This document shows, piece by piece, positions 9,046-20,540 of a stretch of DNA of 64,000 nucleotides. Source of the stretch: Basidiobolus meristosporus CBS 931.73 (taxonomy: Eukaryota > Basidiobolomycota > Basidiobolomycetes > Basidiobolales > Basidiobolaceae); the NCBI GenBank assembly GCA_002104905.1, contig MCFE01000168.1, forward strand, positions 81,672 through 145,671. Direction: 5' to 3'. How positions within the stretch are numbered: the first letter of the stretch is position 1; the number at the start of each line of letters is the position of its first letter. The notes under the pieces are model-generated. The model was not told the DNA's origin. It searched no databases and was given only the letters and a program-made list of their open reading frames with translations. A program made the translations under genes and the position numbers.

Positions 9046-12000
9046 ATGGCCTCAGTTGAGCATACACTATTTAACTTTCTGCCTACCTTCTCTTTAGAGA
9101 GCGCACTTTCCAAACACATACATAGCCCCGACAAGTTCCACGTTCAATGCACTTTTCTTCTACAACATGCTAGTTCAGATTTAACACGTATATTGACACT
9201 ATCCTTGTACGAGGTATTTGCTCAAGTTTCCTATAATGCGTAGAGTATCCACCAACTGTGTATATCACAGAATAGCGTCTTGGCGAAGTGGAATAATTTG
9301 AAGAACACGGTGAAGAAAGAAATAAGGGATTTTTTCTTTGAATTCCTTGCCTCACAGTACAAGAACCTTGTAGCCTATGTATCCGATAGAGTGATCAAGA
9401 CCATCACGAAAATAGCCCTTCTTGATTGGCCTCACAATTTCCCGGAGATGACCAGAAGGATCATCAAACTGATTACCGCTGCTACCACCAGAATTCCCGG
9501 GCTCAAATTGTTGGATAATATTACGAGTGAGTTTGCTTCAAAACGACCCAACACCACTGACAAACGGAAGCAAGAGATCCAAGAGACCTTTGGCCAGGAT
9601 ACCGGGAGCATAGTCAAAACCTTGGTGAATGTTCTTCGATCGAACTACAAGAAGGATTTCTCGTCCGCATCAATCCCTCGAAAACGGGCCAGGGAGATCT
9701 CCCCGATTGAAAACTCGTTTGTAGACGTGAATAACATGCGGTACTTACACATGACCAATATGTCGTCGAGATTCATGACCTTGCGCACTATGGTGAAGCA
9801 AAACAACCTCTTTGCCACCAATGTAACCAGCTCTCCAGCGTTAGATAATCATCTATCCGAGTCATTGAAGGTTAATAACCTGATCGATCCAGATAGCGAG
9901 AAGGTGTGCAAGTTCTCGTTAAAAGTTCTGACTCAGCTGGTACCTTGGCTCAACAACAAGGACGGAACCTTGGAGGCAGTAATGCATATAGTGCTCAAGT
10001 ACACTGGACTTAGCCAGAAGAAGAATCTTCGCTTGGCTATTTTGGCGATGGAATGCCTAAACAAGATCATGGAGAGCGGGTTCATTCCTGAAAACCCAAG
10101 ACCAATGATCGGGGCGATGATCAAATACATCGGTAAGATCGTGGAGCAACTAGGAACTTGGAGTCTTGATATGATGGAGAAGAACTTCGTGGTGTTATAC
10201 GAGATGTAAAGGTTTGTGTGAGGATCCCATCTGGCATAATGCTAATGGCCCTGTTGTTCTGTAGATATCGGGCGAAGTTTGTGGATTTTGTCAAAGCCTT
10301 CCTTGAGAACTATATGGCCAAGATGGATAATTTTTCGTGGCTTGGCTTTCAGAACGTTATTGACCAACTCGTCAAACATACATTAACCCAGGTAGAGTGC
10401 TACACGAATTCTTTTCGATTCCCTGGCTAAATTACCCTTGGTCCTGATTTCAGCTAAGGCTAGCTGACATGAGCAGCTTCCTGGACATCTGGAGCAAGCT
10501 ACTAGATGGCCTAGCCACTAAGCCCGACAAGGGGGTTACTTTTCCTGTAGAAGAGCAGAGTCCGATCAGAAGGTCCAGTCGTGTGTTTATTTTTTATATT
10601 GAGCAATTGTAATAATGCGCGTAATCAGCAAGTGCATGGAGCTACTAGCTGGTCTGCTAGAGAAGGTCAAAGAACAAGTATCCATACAGGATATCTTGGA
10701 TTTTAATTTGGAGAAATCTACGGTAGGAGCCGAGGCCAAAGAATCATCCCCACACCCCTAATAATCCCTGTCTTTAGGTGATAACAAAGTGTTATGATGT
10801 AATAGCAAAAGTATCCTCAGTATTCTCCGTTGGGCTCTTGGAGGAATGGGTACACACTCTCAAGCATATTATCGATGATAATGAATAACCGATTTGCCAT
10901 GCCCATCAAGTATTCATCGTTTACACAACAATTGGACCATTTGGAGCGGTTTCATTCGAAAGATCAACAGCCAGGTTGGTTTGCTCACATAGCCAGCCTT
11001 GCTTTAATGGAGAGAATAACCGTTCCATATTCGCAGGAGAAATCAACAAACTTTCCATCGACGTAAGTGAGGCTTCAGTTTCTGTCCGCGAAGGAGATAT
11101 GACTGACTTATTTGTTACTGACAGATTTGCGTGACGCTGAAAATATTCGAAAGGATTTCGGACACCTTGGTGAAGAACAGCTACGCATTGCCGTTTGTAG
11201 AAAAAGTGGTTTCTGTGATGAACCAACTTTCTGCTGAGCATCTGTACGAGATGCTGCCTCAACTGACTACCATGTTAGGCTGATAAATTGCTTACTCCCT
11301 GGATCAAGAAACTAATGAACATTTGTGTAGAATGACATCTATGTGTGCTTCACTAAAGCGTTTTTCAGAGTGGATGCGCGAGTACCAACTAATTAGCTTC
11401 GAGGATGGTACCTTGGTTGACCATTTCAGGCACCTCTACTCAGAGTTGACCAAAGTTGCCATCGATCTGATCAACTCTAACGTAAGTACACTTCGCACAA
11501 TGATTTAGCTTCTGATTAACTAAAAAGGTGAGAAAGGTCCTGAGAAACTCCGATTAGAGGCTTCAACTTTACTCTTATGGATCACCACGACCCTCCGCTC
11601 GGAAGAATTCTTCTCGCTCCCTATCGTCAAGAGTTTTTTGGACTCACTTACCGTGATGTCTACAAATTGGTCTATAAACGTGAAGGAGATTGTATACAAA
11701 GCCATCTCCAATAGTTTACTCTTGCCTGACCCGAATGTACCAGAAGGAGAGCAGGTCTACTTTTAGTGAAATGTGGTCAAGAAATGCAAGTGTCCAACAT
11801 TTATTTATTCTTAGAACTGGGACTCACGGCTGATCCGCTATTCCAAATTCATGCAAGACCTCATTGAGCCGGCATTCAGGCTAAGTCCAGCTAGCTCTGA
11901 AAGCAATCAAGGCTACTCCGAAGTAGATGGTAGCAATTTATTACATATGTATCGTATTCAGCCCAATTTTCTGATGTCATCCGTAGCAAAGCAGTGTATT

Positions 12001-13410
12001 CTCGACACATACAAGATTCTCTCCGGCCTTGTAGAGTCGATACGAACCGAAGGGTTTAATCCCAAGCGCGTACTTTTCGAAAGTTTGAGCGCTTTTCTTC
12101 CTTTGACAATAGAATATCTCGAGCTTTACATGCGAGAATATGGTAAATTTCCGAATTGCTACGCTTGTTGGACTTGTTCGTTGATGTTTTCAAAGACGTC
12201 CTGAGGGAAATCCTAGGCTTCCTGGTGGCTTTGTTCGACTCTTTGACTAAAGAAATCGGCATGGGATACGTCGGTGATGTAGCTATCATTCTCTTAGGAC
12301 CGTTTACACGAGATCAAATGGCTGCACTCTTAATGGATCGTGATAACTACGGCATTGGGGTTGTCAACATGTATAGTATTCATGGATGATGTTACGATAT
12401 AGCATTCATTAAAATCTCTTCATCTAGGTCCTTGAAAGTGCTGATCAAAGTAGTCGAGATTTGCGCCAGTAAATCCACCAAGTCGATCATCCCCGCTGTC
12501 ACGACTATGTGCCTGGAGAAAATGTACCCGGTGATTCTTGCTAGCCAACAGGTAACAGATGAAGAGGGTTGGTACACAATTATTCTGTGAGACTAAATAT
12601 TTGCGTGTAGTATGTTGGCGCCGAGTATGTCAAGCCGTACTTTTACCAACTCATATTCACACTCTTGTACGAGAATTTCGGTCTCTTCTTCCCATCTTCG
12701 AAGCCGAATTGGTTGACCGACTGGAGGAAAAACGACGGCTCCATAACCGATGAAAATCTGAAGAGGCTCTTTGAGGTAAATCATGATAAGTATTTGTAGC
12801 ATTCATGATCTCACCTTGCACTATTCAGATTATCACACAATCCTTCAGTAGCTCCAATCCATACATAATCAATCAGAATTTGAGAGCTCTGGAGACCCTT
12901 AATGAAACACATGGATTATTTGACAAGGTAGGCACAGATGCTCCTCCACCGGATTTGATTTATTTACCATCTCCATTCATAGGAACTATTTCAAAATGAG
13001 CTACTAAGGCCATTCCTGATTGCATTATTCACTCTACTCATGAATAGACCGCAGGAACATCTGAAGAAGGACATAATAGAGTTGGTCTGTAAGATGATCA
13101 CATCAAAGTACGAGATGTTCTCACTTGAGGTAGGAGGTTTCCATTTCTCATGGATTTCTGCATAATTCTAATTGAGAGTAATGCCTGCAGTTCCTGCCAG
13201 AATTCCTGGCCACGCGGACTGACATAAGTCAACGAGACCGTGAGAAACTATTAAGCCTTTTTCCAGAGAACAGGGTACATCTGATGATGCGTCACAGCTC
13301 TGGTGTCCGGTACTAATCTCACGATTGTTCAATAGGATCCAGCAAATAATCTGAAAGCACTCTACACATTTGTTCACGATGCTAGTTATTACCAGAAATC
13401 ACTCATCTAG
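9046..13410 (+). CDS. XPO6: Exportin-6-like karyopherin, 19 exons
   Basis: Importin-beta-family exportin; in animals XPO6 exports actin-profilin from the nucleus. Exons: 9046-9213, 9271-10205, 10265-10391, 10454-10572, 10629-10722, 10778-10849, 10911-10974, 11037-11062, 11125-11273, 11331-11481, 11533-11754, 11815-12142, 12196-12370, 12428-12551, 12611-12775, 12829-12927, 12983-13129, 13191-13274, 13336-13410. They sum to 1108 codons (1107 residues, near the animal length of about 1125) with all introns GT..AG and 51-69 nt. Family landmarks are the N-terminal VIKTITKIALLDWPHNFPEM, the helix LKLLDNITSEFAS, the pair FTRDQMAALL, CLEKMYPVI in the middle and, at the C-terminus, QFLPEFL-like sequence followed by ENRDPANNLKALYTF. 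Frame-breaking stops at 10886 and 12202 both fall inside short introns or outside the spliced frame. XPO6 is absent from budding yeast. Cargo identity here is inferred. Confidence 0.85.
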
Positions 13411-13867
13411 CTTGAAGTGTACTGTAAATACTTTTAACTCCGTGCTCGCTTAATACCTGTAATTTTCCTCCGTTTGGTTTACCATTAACTTTGGATACCA
13501 TTTCCCTACCAGAAGTTACCACTCCTTAACCCACACGTTTACCTTTATTGCTATATTTCACAGATATAGATATCTAACCTCTAGAATTGCTCATTTGCCA
13601 ATAAACATCGGGCTGGCGAACAGCAAGTAGTAGAAACAACATGAAGTCGTTGATGGAGAATGCAATGATCAAGCAGTATAGGGTGCCGTCTACTCTGACT
13701 TAGAAGTCATTGACAACCTGAAGGCAACGATTTTTGAAATAGTCACACCTTTCATCGGATTTTGAATTGAACATCTTTACCAAAGAATTCGAATTCTCCT
13801 CACTCTCCCTATGATGAAGAATGTTAGCTGGACCAAACTCGAAAAATCAGCCTAGGCATAAGAACCA
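13411..13867. other. Convergent 3' intergenic region
   Basis: A 457-bp gap between the stop codons of the convergent exportin-6 and RNase H2A genes. No feature is seen beyond likely terminators. Confidence 0.5.
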
Positions 13868-15001
13868 TTACCAGGCCACTTTCACCCCTTCAGAATCTAG
13901 TAAGCGACTGCATGTAGACCAGCTAAAACGTATGATGTTGGGATAACCAAACACTGGATCAAGGTTGCTTTGAAGCCAGGCAACAGTTTTGGGATCTGGG
14001 GAAATAATTGAGGTCAGATCTTTGTTGACGTTTAGGCCACCAAATCACACCACGCACCTGACGGATATCCAGAACCAAATTCTCTAGACACGTTCTCTAT
14101 ACCGGATTCTGCAAAGACCCAGTCTTTCAGGACGTGATCTCGAGTAACCTGGATAGTTGGGAGTGAGCTTTTCTAGATGTTATGGATTCACTCTTACAAA
14201 AATGAGTATTACCTTCGCGCATATACTGGCGGCACTAACAATAGGATATAAGCTATCCGCCTTTTTGGCTACAGTGATTTGGATGGCAGGAAAGATTTCT
14301 TGTAATTTACGTTGGTAAGCATCAGGCGGTCCAACAGTATCGATATACACCTAGAATAGGTGAGCTTCTAATTCCCCAATAATTCCCACATTCTTGCCAA
14401 TTACCTCAGTTACATTGACTCCCTTCTTCAATGTATCTCTAATCAACTGAATAGTAGTATCGTGAGCCTGCGAGTTTAGATTATATTTACTCCTACAAGG
14501 AAACCTTTAGCTTCTAGCAAAGAAATCAAGTGCTCGAGCGGAGTATTTACTTTCCTAGCATTCCGTGAGAGATGTCCTGTGGCGAGAGGACTCGGACACT
14601 CCAGCCGATGAACTCGGAATTCTCATTTATGAGAGCTAGGTGTTCTTCACGCTTCTCTTCTATCAGGGTTTTTGAATCTGCCACAACGGAACCTTTTAAT
14701 GGAACGCTCGTGCGGTCTTACATGAGCCTTTGGTCTTACCAACAAAACCCAACTCCTCTATTTTTTCTTTCATGGACAAAGGACAATAGCATATACCATA
14801 CACCATTGGACCTATACAGAGAAACACTGAGTCGGTTTGACGTCCTATATCCTATTCAATAATATTATTACCCAAAACTGGGCCTCTTCCGGCCTCATCC
14901 ACCCCTAGAATGCAGGGGATTTTTGCTTCCCGTTGAACTATCTCGGGAGGAGGAGTAGCATAGGTATACGACTTCAACAGTGGTCCTTCGGGGAGTAACA
15001 T
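13868..15001 (-). CDS. RNH201: Ribonuclease H2 catalytic subunit A, 7 exons
   Basis: Cleaves the RNA strand of RNA/DNA hybrids and removes single ribonucleotides from genomic DNA, normally in a trimer with RNase H2B and C in the nucleus. Exons (minus strand): 15001-14872, 14811-14740, 14692-14551, 14492-14405, 14350-14213, 14148-14058, 13995-13868, giving 262 residues. All four metal-binding carboxylates are visible: Asp35 and Glu36 in [12 protein letters not shown], Asp148 in YIDTVG and Asp176 in KKADSLYP. Other family blocks are [43 protein letters not shown] and [10 protein letters not shown]. The protein ends about 35 residues earlier than the human one, losing part of the C-terminal tail that contacts the B/C subunits in animals; fungal proteins vary here. 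The gene is divergent from BIO2, with 698 bp between start codons. Confidence 0.93.
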
Positions 15002-15699
15002 GGTTCAGAAATGCAGAAAAATATGAAAGAAATTGGGTGGAATTAGAATGCTACATAAAAGCAGTCCTAATCAAAACAACAGTTATTTGGGATATGTAAA
15101 TATAGAGTGGATGGTAATCCGGAAGATACCAAGTGTTCGAAAATAAAATATTATGCTATATCTCACACCGCTCACCATTCGTATTCTGGAATTTCTAAAT
15201 CAGCTGATTGTGGGAAACCGTCGATTTTATTACTCCGGGTCTATACCGAAATCCACGTAAGTCGAAGTGACCTTGACTCACACATTAGTATGAAATGTTT
15301 GACCTCGTGGTACCTTGATAGAGACCACGATTGTCTCTATTGGGTAGTATGTTTTTGATAGTGTATAGATAAATATGGTTGTCATGATAAAGGATGGTAA
15401 AATTGCGTTAGTAGGTGAGAATTTCTATATTAAGGAGGGATCAGAGAAACGGCAGAATTATTGATTGGATGTACGTCAGATAAGCTACTTCCAATCAAAC
15501 TCCGAGAGGCAACCACAGCCACTTAAAGTTTCCAGAACCACATCACGTGTGTGATAGAGCAAACGGCTATCCGAGTATTGATGGTAGGCCCCAGAGAAAT
15601 GAAGAGATTTAGGGAAAATGCTCATAAAGTTCGAAGAGTTCCATTGCTGTATCATCTCTCTTTTACTTTCGATTTAGCTATAGAAATAGAGATACAATC
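15002..15699. promoter_or_regulatory. Divergent promoter region of RNase H2A and BIO2
   Basis: About 700 bp between the start codons of two divergent genes. It holds a CACGTG E-box at 15544-15549 (inside catcacgtgtgtgat), roughly 150 bp upstream of BIO2. No gene is seen. Confidence 0.45.
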
Positions 15700-17221
15700 A
15701 TGAACGCCTTTAATGCTCTTCGTTTGTTAGTCAACCCTGTTAGTAAATCATTGTCCGTTGGTAGAGGTCTATCTGTTCGTGCTTTATCCAACACTGCTTC
15801 CAGAAGCTTCGCTACTGCTGAGAACGAATCGATAAAGAAAGATGCACAAACCGCTGAGGGTCTTTCAGCCGCCGCTATCCACTCCAACGGCCCAGCCCGT
15901 AATGACTGGACTAGAGAAGAGATTCAGGCTATCTATGATTCTCCATTTTTAGATCTTCTTTTCCACGCTGTAAGTATTTTCTCGGAAAGGTAGACTAAAA
16001 AGAAGAACTGACTTATGGAAAACTTCATAAATATCTAGGCCAAAGTTCATCGTGCCAACTTCAACCCTCGTGAGGTGCAGCAAGCCACCTTGTTAAGCAT
16101 CAAGACTGGTGGCTGTAGTGAAGACTGTTCCTACTGCCCTCAATCTTCTCGTCATGAAACTGAGGTGAAGGCTTCCAAGTTACTGGAGCGTGACGTTGTT
16201 CTTGATGCTGCTCGCAAGGCCAAGAATGCCGGAAGTACCCGCTTCTGTATGGGTGCTGCCTGGAGAGAGGTTGGTGGGAAAAAAACCAACTTCAACAATA
16301 TATTAGATTACGTAAAAGAGATCAGGTATTGGGTTGATTTTTCATGTGATAGTCATACAGCTCTGACCTGGTTTGAACTTCATTAGAGGAATGGGTATGG
16401 AGGTCTGTTGTACTCTCGGAATGTTGGACGAAGCTCAAGCCAAGGCCTTGAAAAATGCTGGCCTCACCGCTTATAACCATAACCTTGACACATCCAGAGA
16501 ATACTACTCCAAGGTACTGTTGTGACGTCAACGTATGTTACACATGCATGGTAATCTGATTCCATAATAGATCATCACTACTCGTACCTACGATGAGCGT
16601 CTCGAGACCATTGCTCGTGCTCGCGAAGCTGGTATCTCTGTATGTTCAGGTGGTATTATTGGACTCGGAGAATCCGAGGATGACCGAGTTGGTTTGCTTA
16701 CTACCCTAGCAACTCTTCCTGCTCACCCCGAGAGTGTCCCAATCAATGCCCTTCTCGCGGTTAAAGGAACTCCATTAGAAAACCAAGAGGTAAAGATGAT
16801 TCAATGATCGTATTCCCTTCGACCTCATTCATAACTATTGTCTGTTTAGCCTGTCAAAATATGGGATATGGTTAGAATGATCTCCACTGCTCGTATTGTC
16901 ATGCCCAAATCCATGGTTCGCTTGTCTGCCGGTAGAGTTCGGTTCTCTCAGCCTGAGCAAGCACTTTGCTTCTTTGCAGGGGCCAACTCAATCTTCACTG
17001 GCGACAAGCTGCTGACTACACCCAACAACGAATTCACTGATGATCAACTCATGTTCCAAACCCTTGGTAAGTCGTATCTCCCCTCTGGTGATACAAATCT
17101 AGTATGCTTACACTTCTGAAAAGGTCTCGTTCCCAAGCCCCCCAAATTCGAACAAAGCTCATGCAGCGGAGGCTGCAGCCACTCTGACGCTGAGCCAAAA
17201 CAGGCCGATGCTGCCAATTGA
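15700..17221 (+). CDS. BIO2: Biotin synthase, 6 exons
   Basis: Radical SAM enzyme that inserts sulfur into dethiobiotin, the last step of biotin synthesis, in mitochondria. Exons: 15700-15969, 16039-16325, 16387-16513, 16571-16789, 16850-17066, 17124-17221 (405 residues). The first 45 residues ([20 protein letters not shown]) are Arg/Ser-rich and acid-free, fitting a mitochondrial presequence. The CX3CX2C iron-sulfur/SAM motif is in [16 protein letters not shown]. Other blocks are [42 protein letters not shown] and the LSAGR arginine motif near AGRVRF that holds the [2Fe-2S] cluster, then [17 protein letters not shown]. The C-terminal tail is Cys/Ser/His-rich ([13 protein letters not shown]), beyond the conserved core. 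The partner enzyme BIO3-BIO1 lies 5.5 kb downstream on the same strand. Confidence 0.96.
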
Positions 17222-17912
17222 ACAGTGACAGTTTCATAAATGTAAAAGCACATCTGTACACAATTCATTTTACTGTGTCATCCCAATTTATCATCCCACA
17301 TCATTTAGTACAATCATTCATTTCTCTCCAATATAATCGAAAGCTCCGCCGTTTATTTAACTTATCATGTACCTTGGCTGTGGTCGAAAAAAGTGAAATA
17401 AATAAACCGCAGGTATTCTCGGATCCGATGCTCTGATGTAATAGTCAAATTAATGAGGCTTATTCTGGAATCCTGAAGACTGTCATGTGTTACCTCTCTC
17501 GTCGCTATGAATGTTGCCTGGAAAATACCGAAACGCCGTCTGGTGGTCCGGAGTCCAAAAAAAGTCAAATTAATTTTGGTCAATCATCAATTTATGCTAT
17601 ATTGGGGCCAAGAGTTTTCACAGCCTTGGTTCACTAACCAAGGTCCTCACGTCACCAGTGCAATGATTCAGTTAGCAATCCGCTTCTTCCCCACACTGAT
17701 CGCTATCGCATTGAAGGTGGAGTCAAATGTAGGAGATTAGACAGTTCCCATTGATTAACAATAATTAACTCATGCGATATTGTTGACATATGCGCTATTG
17801 TTGATTTGCAGCTCTTTTGTGAGCGTCCATCAACCTGATTGTGAAGGCGCCAGAGGTGTATTTAAGGCCACTCTCTGCGAGGTGATTTTCCAAAGTTCAG
17901 TCGTTCTCTCCC
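17222..17912. other. Intergenic interval upstream of the amidohydrolase
   Basis: No gene seen. A tatttaagg element near 17859 may be the TATA box of the amidohydrolase gene starting at 17913. Confidence 0.45.
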
Positions 17913-19236
17913 ATGGCCAGCATTAGGAATACCTGTCTTTTACTTTGGACATCCCTTGTGATATTTGCATCTGGTCACACAGCCCAGATCAATGTCAACC
18001 TTCCCAGATCACTAAGCTCAAAGCCGAGCGTTTGCACGAGCACGCTCATTGCAAATGGGAACCTCATCGACACCAAGACCAAGAAATCCTGGCTGGCAGA
18101 TATCCTAGTCAGAGACGGGCGTGTGGCGGCGATCAAAAAGGCTGGGTCAATCCCTAAACACCTTGCTTCCCAGGTGGTCGATGCCACAGGGCTATTCGTT
18201 ACTCCTGGTCTAGTGGACCTTCATACCCATATTTACTGGGGGGCCACATATTGGGGAATAGAGGCTGATCCTGTAGCTGCGCGAAGTGGGGTTACGACCT
18301 GGAATGACGCTGGTAGCAGTGGCGCATATACTTTTCCCGGACTACGTAAATTCGTAATCAACCAAACCCGTGCGAGGGCTTTCGTGTTCCTTAATATTGC
18401 CGCGCAAGGGTTGACCTCGCGCATCTTACGAGTTGATCAAGGCCAGTGATGTGGCTGATGTGGAGCTGGCGCTATGGACAATTGGTAACAATACTGATGT
18501 TATCAAAGGAATCAAAGTGCGGATGGATTCCGATGCAACCTCCGGCTCAGGTTTAGAGGGGTTGAAGCGGGCTCGCCAGGTTGCTGACAAGACGAAGCTT
18601 CCCATCATGGTCCACATCGGTCATACTCCTCCTGTAATTGAAGATATCGCAGAATACCTCGGCAAAGGCGACATTTTGACCCATTGTTTCAATGGACATG
18701 AGAATCGTTTAATAGACAATAGCGGAAAATTACGGCCAGTTGTCCATACGTTGAAGAGTAAAGGAGTCCATTTTGACATTGGCCATGGCGGCGGTAGCTT
18801 TGACTACACTGTGGCTGAAAAGATGATTGCTGACGGCTTCATGCCCGATTCGGTGAGCTCTGATTTACACCAGATCTCTACTCTCGGTAGTGCACAAGAT
18901 CTCCCGACCGTTCTTTCCAAGTTACTCAACCTCGGGATTCCTCTGGAAGAGCTTATCGCCAAGGCTACTTTGGTTCCAGCAAGAATCATTGGTCATCCCG
19001 AACTTGGCCGTCTACAGGTGGGTGGCCCGGCGGATATAGCCATTTTCCGTCTTGAGCATGGTCAATTTCATTTCACCGACAATGCGGGGAATAAACGCAA
19101 TGGTACCATGAGAATTGTAAATACTCACACATTCAGGGATGGCATACCCATGCCACACGTTGAGGCCGAGCCTGCTGCTTCCTGGGCGATTAGGGATGCT
19201 GGTGTGGTGTCTGGAGTGAAGCCTCCAACTATGTAG
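17913..19236 (+). pseudogene. Secreted bacterial-type amidohydrolase, interrupted by one frameshift
   Basis: Two overlapping frames (17913-18449 and about 18421-19236) together make one protein of the amidohydrolase/deacetylase metallohydrolase family (related to dihydroorotase-like EF_0837). The first frame has a signal-peptide-like start (CLLLWTSLVIFASGHTAQ), the strand LVRDGRVAAIKKAGSI, the metal-binding TPGLVDLHTHIYWG and SGVTTWNDAGSSGAYTFPG. The second has GIKVRM, LPIMVHIGHTPP, ILTHCFNGHENRLID, FDIGHGGGSFDY, VSSDLHQISTLG and the C-terminal GGPADIAIF. Similarity carries straight across near 18415-18430, where the frame must move by one base (FLNIAAQGLTS joins ASYELIKASDVAD). No intron fits without deleting conserved residues. 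It is therefore a sequencing error, a young pseudogene or, less likely, frameshifted expression. No introns, unlike its neighbours. Substrate unknown. Confidence 0.75.
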
Positions 19237-19412
19237 CCAACCCTCTCGATCTGATATCATCAATATACCCTAACCAAAAAGTGAATCTTCGTGGACAACT
19301 TTATGTAATTTCTGTTGTGCTGAATGAACCTCCACACCTTAGTGTCATACATAAGAATGTCTATACACTAGTCTGTCAAAATAATAAACGTAAATATTAC
19401 ATGTGTACAATG

Positions 19413-20211
19413 CTAGAGGTAGCCTTTCCCGTGGCACACTGAACAAACAGATGGCGCCAGGGTGTTGGCTAGGCTAGATATGATGGAGAATTGATTGGGA
19501 CGGTTTTGGCCTAAACCCGAACGGATTAGTTACTCGAATTCAGCAAAGTTTGGTGGTACTCTGTGTATCTCACTTACCCTGACACTTGTAGCATGGTCGG
19601 CCTTTAACAACATAAACGCCGGGCGCAATCATGGTTCCTGGCTGGTTGGCAGCTGAGTTGATTAATTGTTGTCCATACGGACAGTGTGTGCAGAGCTTTC
19701 CTGGTCGTTTCCAACCGCGATTGTCACAGTAGCCACATACGAAGTTAGGATTGAACGGTCCAGTTGGTGGAACGATTGAGTAACTGCCGGGTCTTATCTG
19801 GTTGTATCCAGCTATAGGCTGTTGAGGGGCTGAGGGCCACTGCTGCGGATATTGCGGAAAAGGTATTGGTGGAATGCTGGGCTGTATGGCAGTGTTATGT
19901 GGAGGGTTGGCGAGGTAGCCGTTTGGCGTTATTGGCCTATATAGATTACTACCAGGGGAATAATAGGACGTAGTTGAGGTTGAAGGCCCCGGTTGGTAGT
20001 TTTGTTGAAAGGCTTGTGTTCGAGGAGGTTGAAACTGAGGGTTAGCTTGCGGGGATGCATTTCCGTATGGCGAGGGTGTGGCTAAATTTGGGCGCACACC
20101 TTGGTCTGCAATAATTTCATGCTGTTCAGGGAAACGTGTGTATGGCGGAGGTGGCTCAGAAGGTGTTGTTTCGTCATTCAGATCTTGGGAGAGTTGCTGG
20201 TTTGTATTCAT
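19413..20211 (-). CDS. Proline-rich zinc-finger protein, Hua1-like
   Basis: A 219-residue protein in two exons, 20211-19578 and a 26-nt last exon 19438-19413. The N-terminal two thirds are low-complexity Pro/Gln/Tyr-rich with a PPPPY motif near residue 20, a WW-domain ligand. The C-terminal part has FVCGYCDNRGWKRPGKLCTH followed by GRPCYKCQG and, after the intron, VCHGKGYL, giving paired CX2C knuckles of the type found in J-protein zinc fingers and in the fungal Hua1 family linked to actin patches. Without the tiny last exon the final CxGKG half-knuckle would be lost, which supports the splice. A palindromic CACGTG element lies about 95-120 bp upstream of the start codon. Family assignment is tentative. 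Confidence 0.6.
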
Positions 20212-20304
20212 GACTTCAAGTTCATAATTTTTGGGATTCTGACTTTGTTATATCTGCGAAAGCATGCGTTGACTAATTAGGACAATGCCAAGCATGGCTT
20301 GTGT

Positions 20305-20331
20305 ATCCACGTGATCCAAGGTCACGTGGAT
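20305..20331. promoter_or_regulatory. Palindromic double E-box upstream of the zinc-finger gene
   Basis: Two perfect inverted 10-mers, ATCCACGTGA and TCACGTGGAT, are separated by tccaagg, so the site contains two CACGTG cores one helical turn and a half apart. It sits about 95 bp upstream of the minus-strand start codon at 20211, a usual place for a bHLH (Cbf1/Pho4/USF-like) site. Confidence 0.55.
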
Positions 20332-20540
20332 CTATTGTTGGTGTAAATTGAATTCTCGAAGATCAAGGACTTTGGATTTAATATCGATTGTATCTACATA
20401 CAGTACATTGGCCGTGTATGATGGGTGAATGAGTATAATAGAGATAGGTTAAATGCCAAGTGAACAGTTGGAGAGAGGAGATATGCAAAAGAGAACAAAG
20501 AAGTGGTTGGTATAGTGAAATTCTATATGGGGCCAACTTG

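Noticed and set aside
10886-10888. In-frame TAA in exportin-6, apparently a pseudogene
   Set aside because: The stop lies in a 61-nt GT..AG intron (10850-10910). Removing it and a second 62-nt intron (10975-11036) restores one open frame and improves the match to the family.
12143-12204. Apparent frameshift in exportin-6
   Set aside because: A 53-nt intron (12143-12195) explains it. The spliced protein also has the expected length between conserved blocks.
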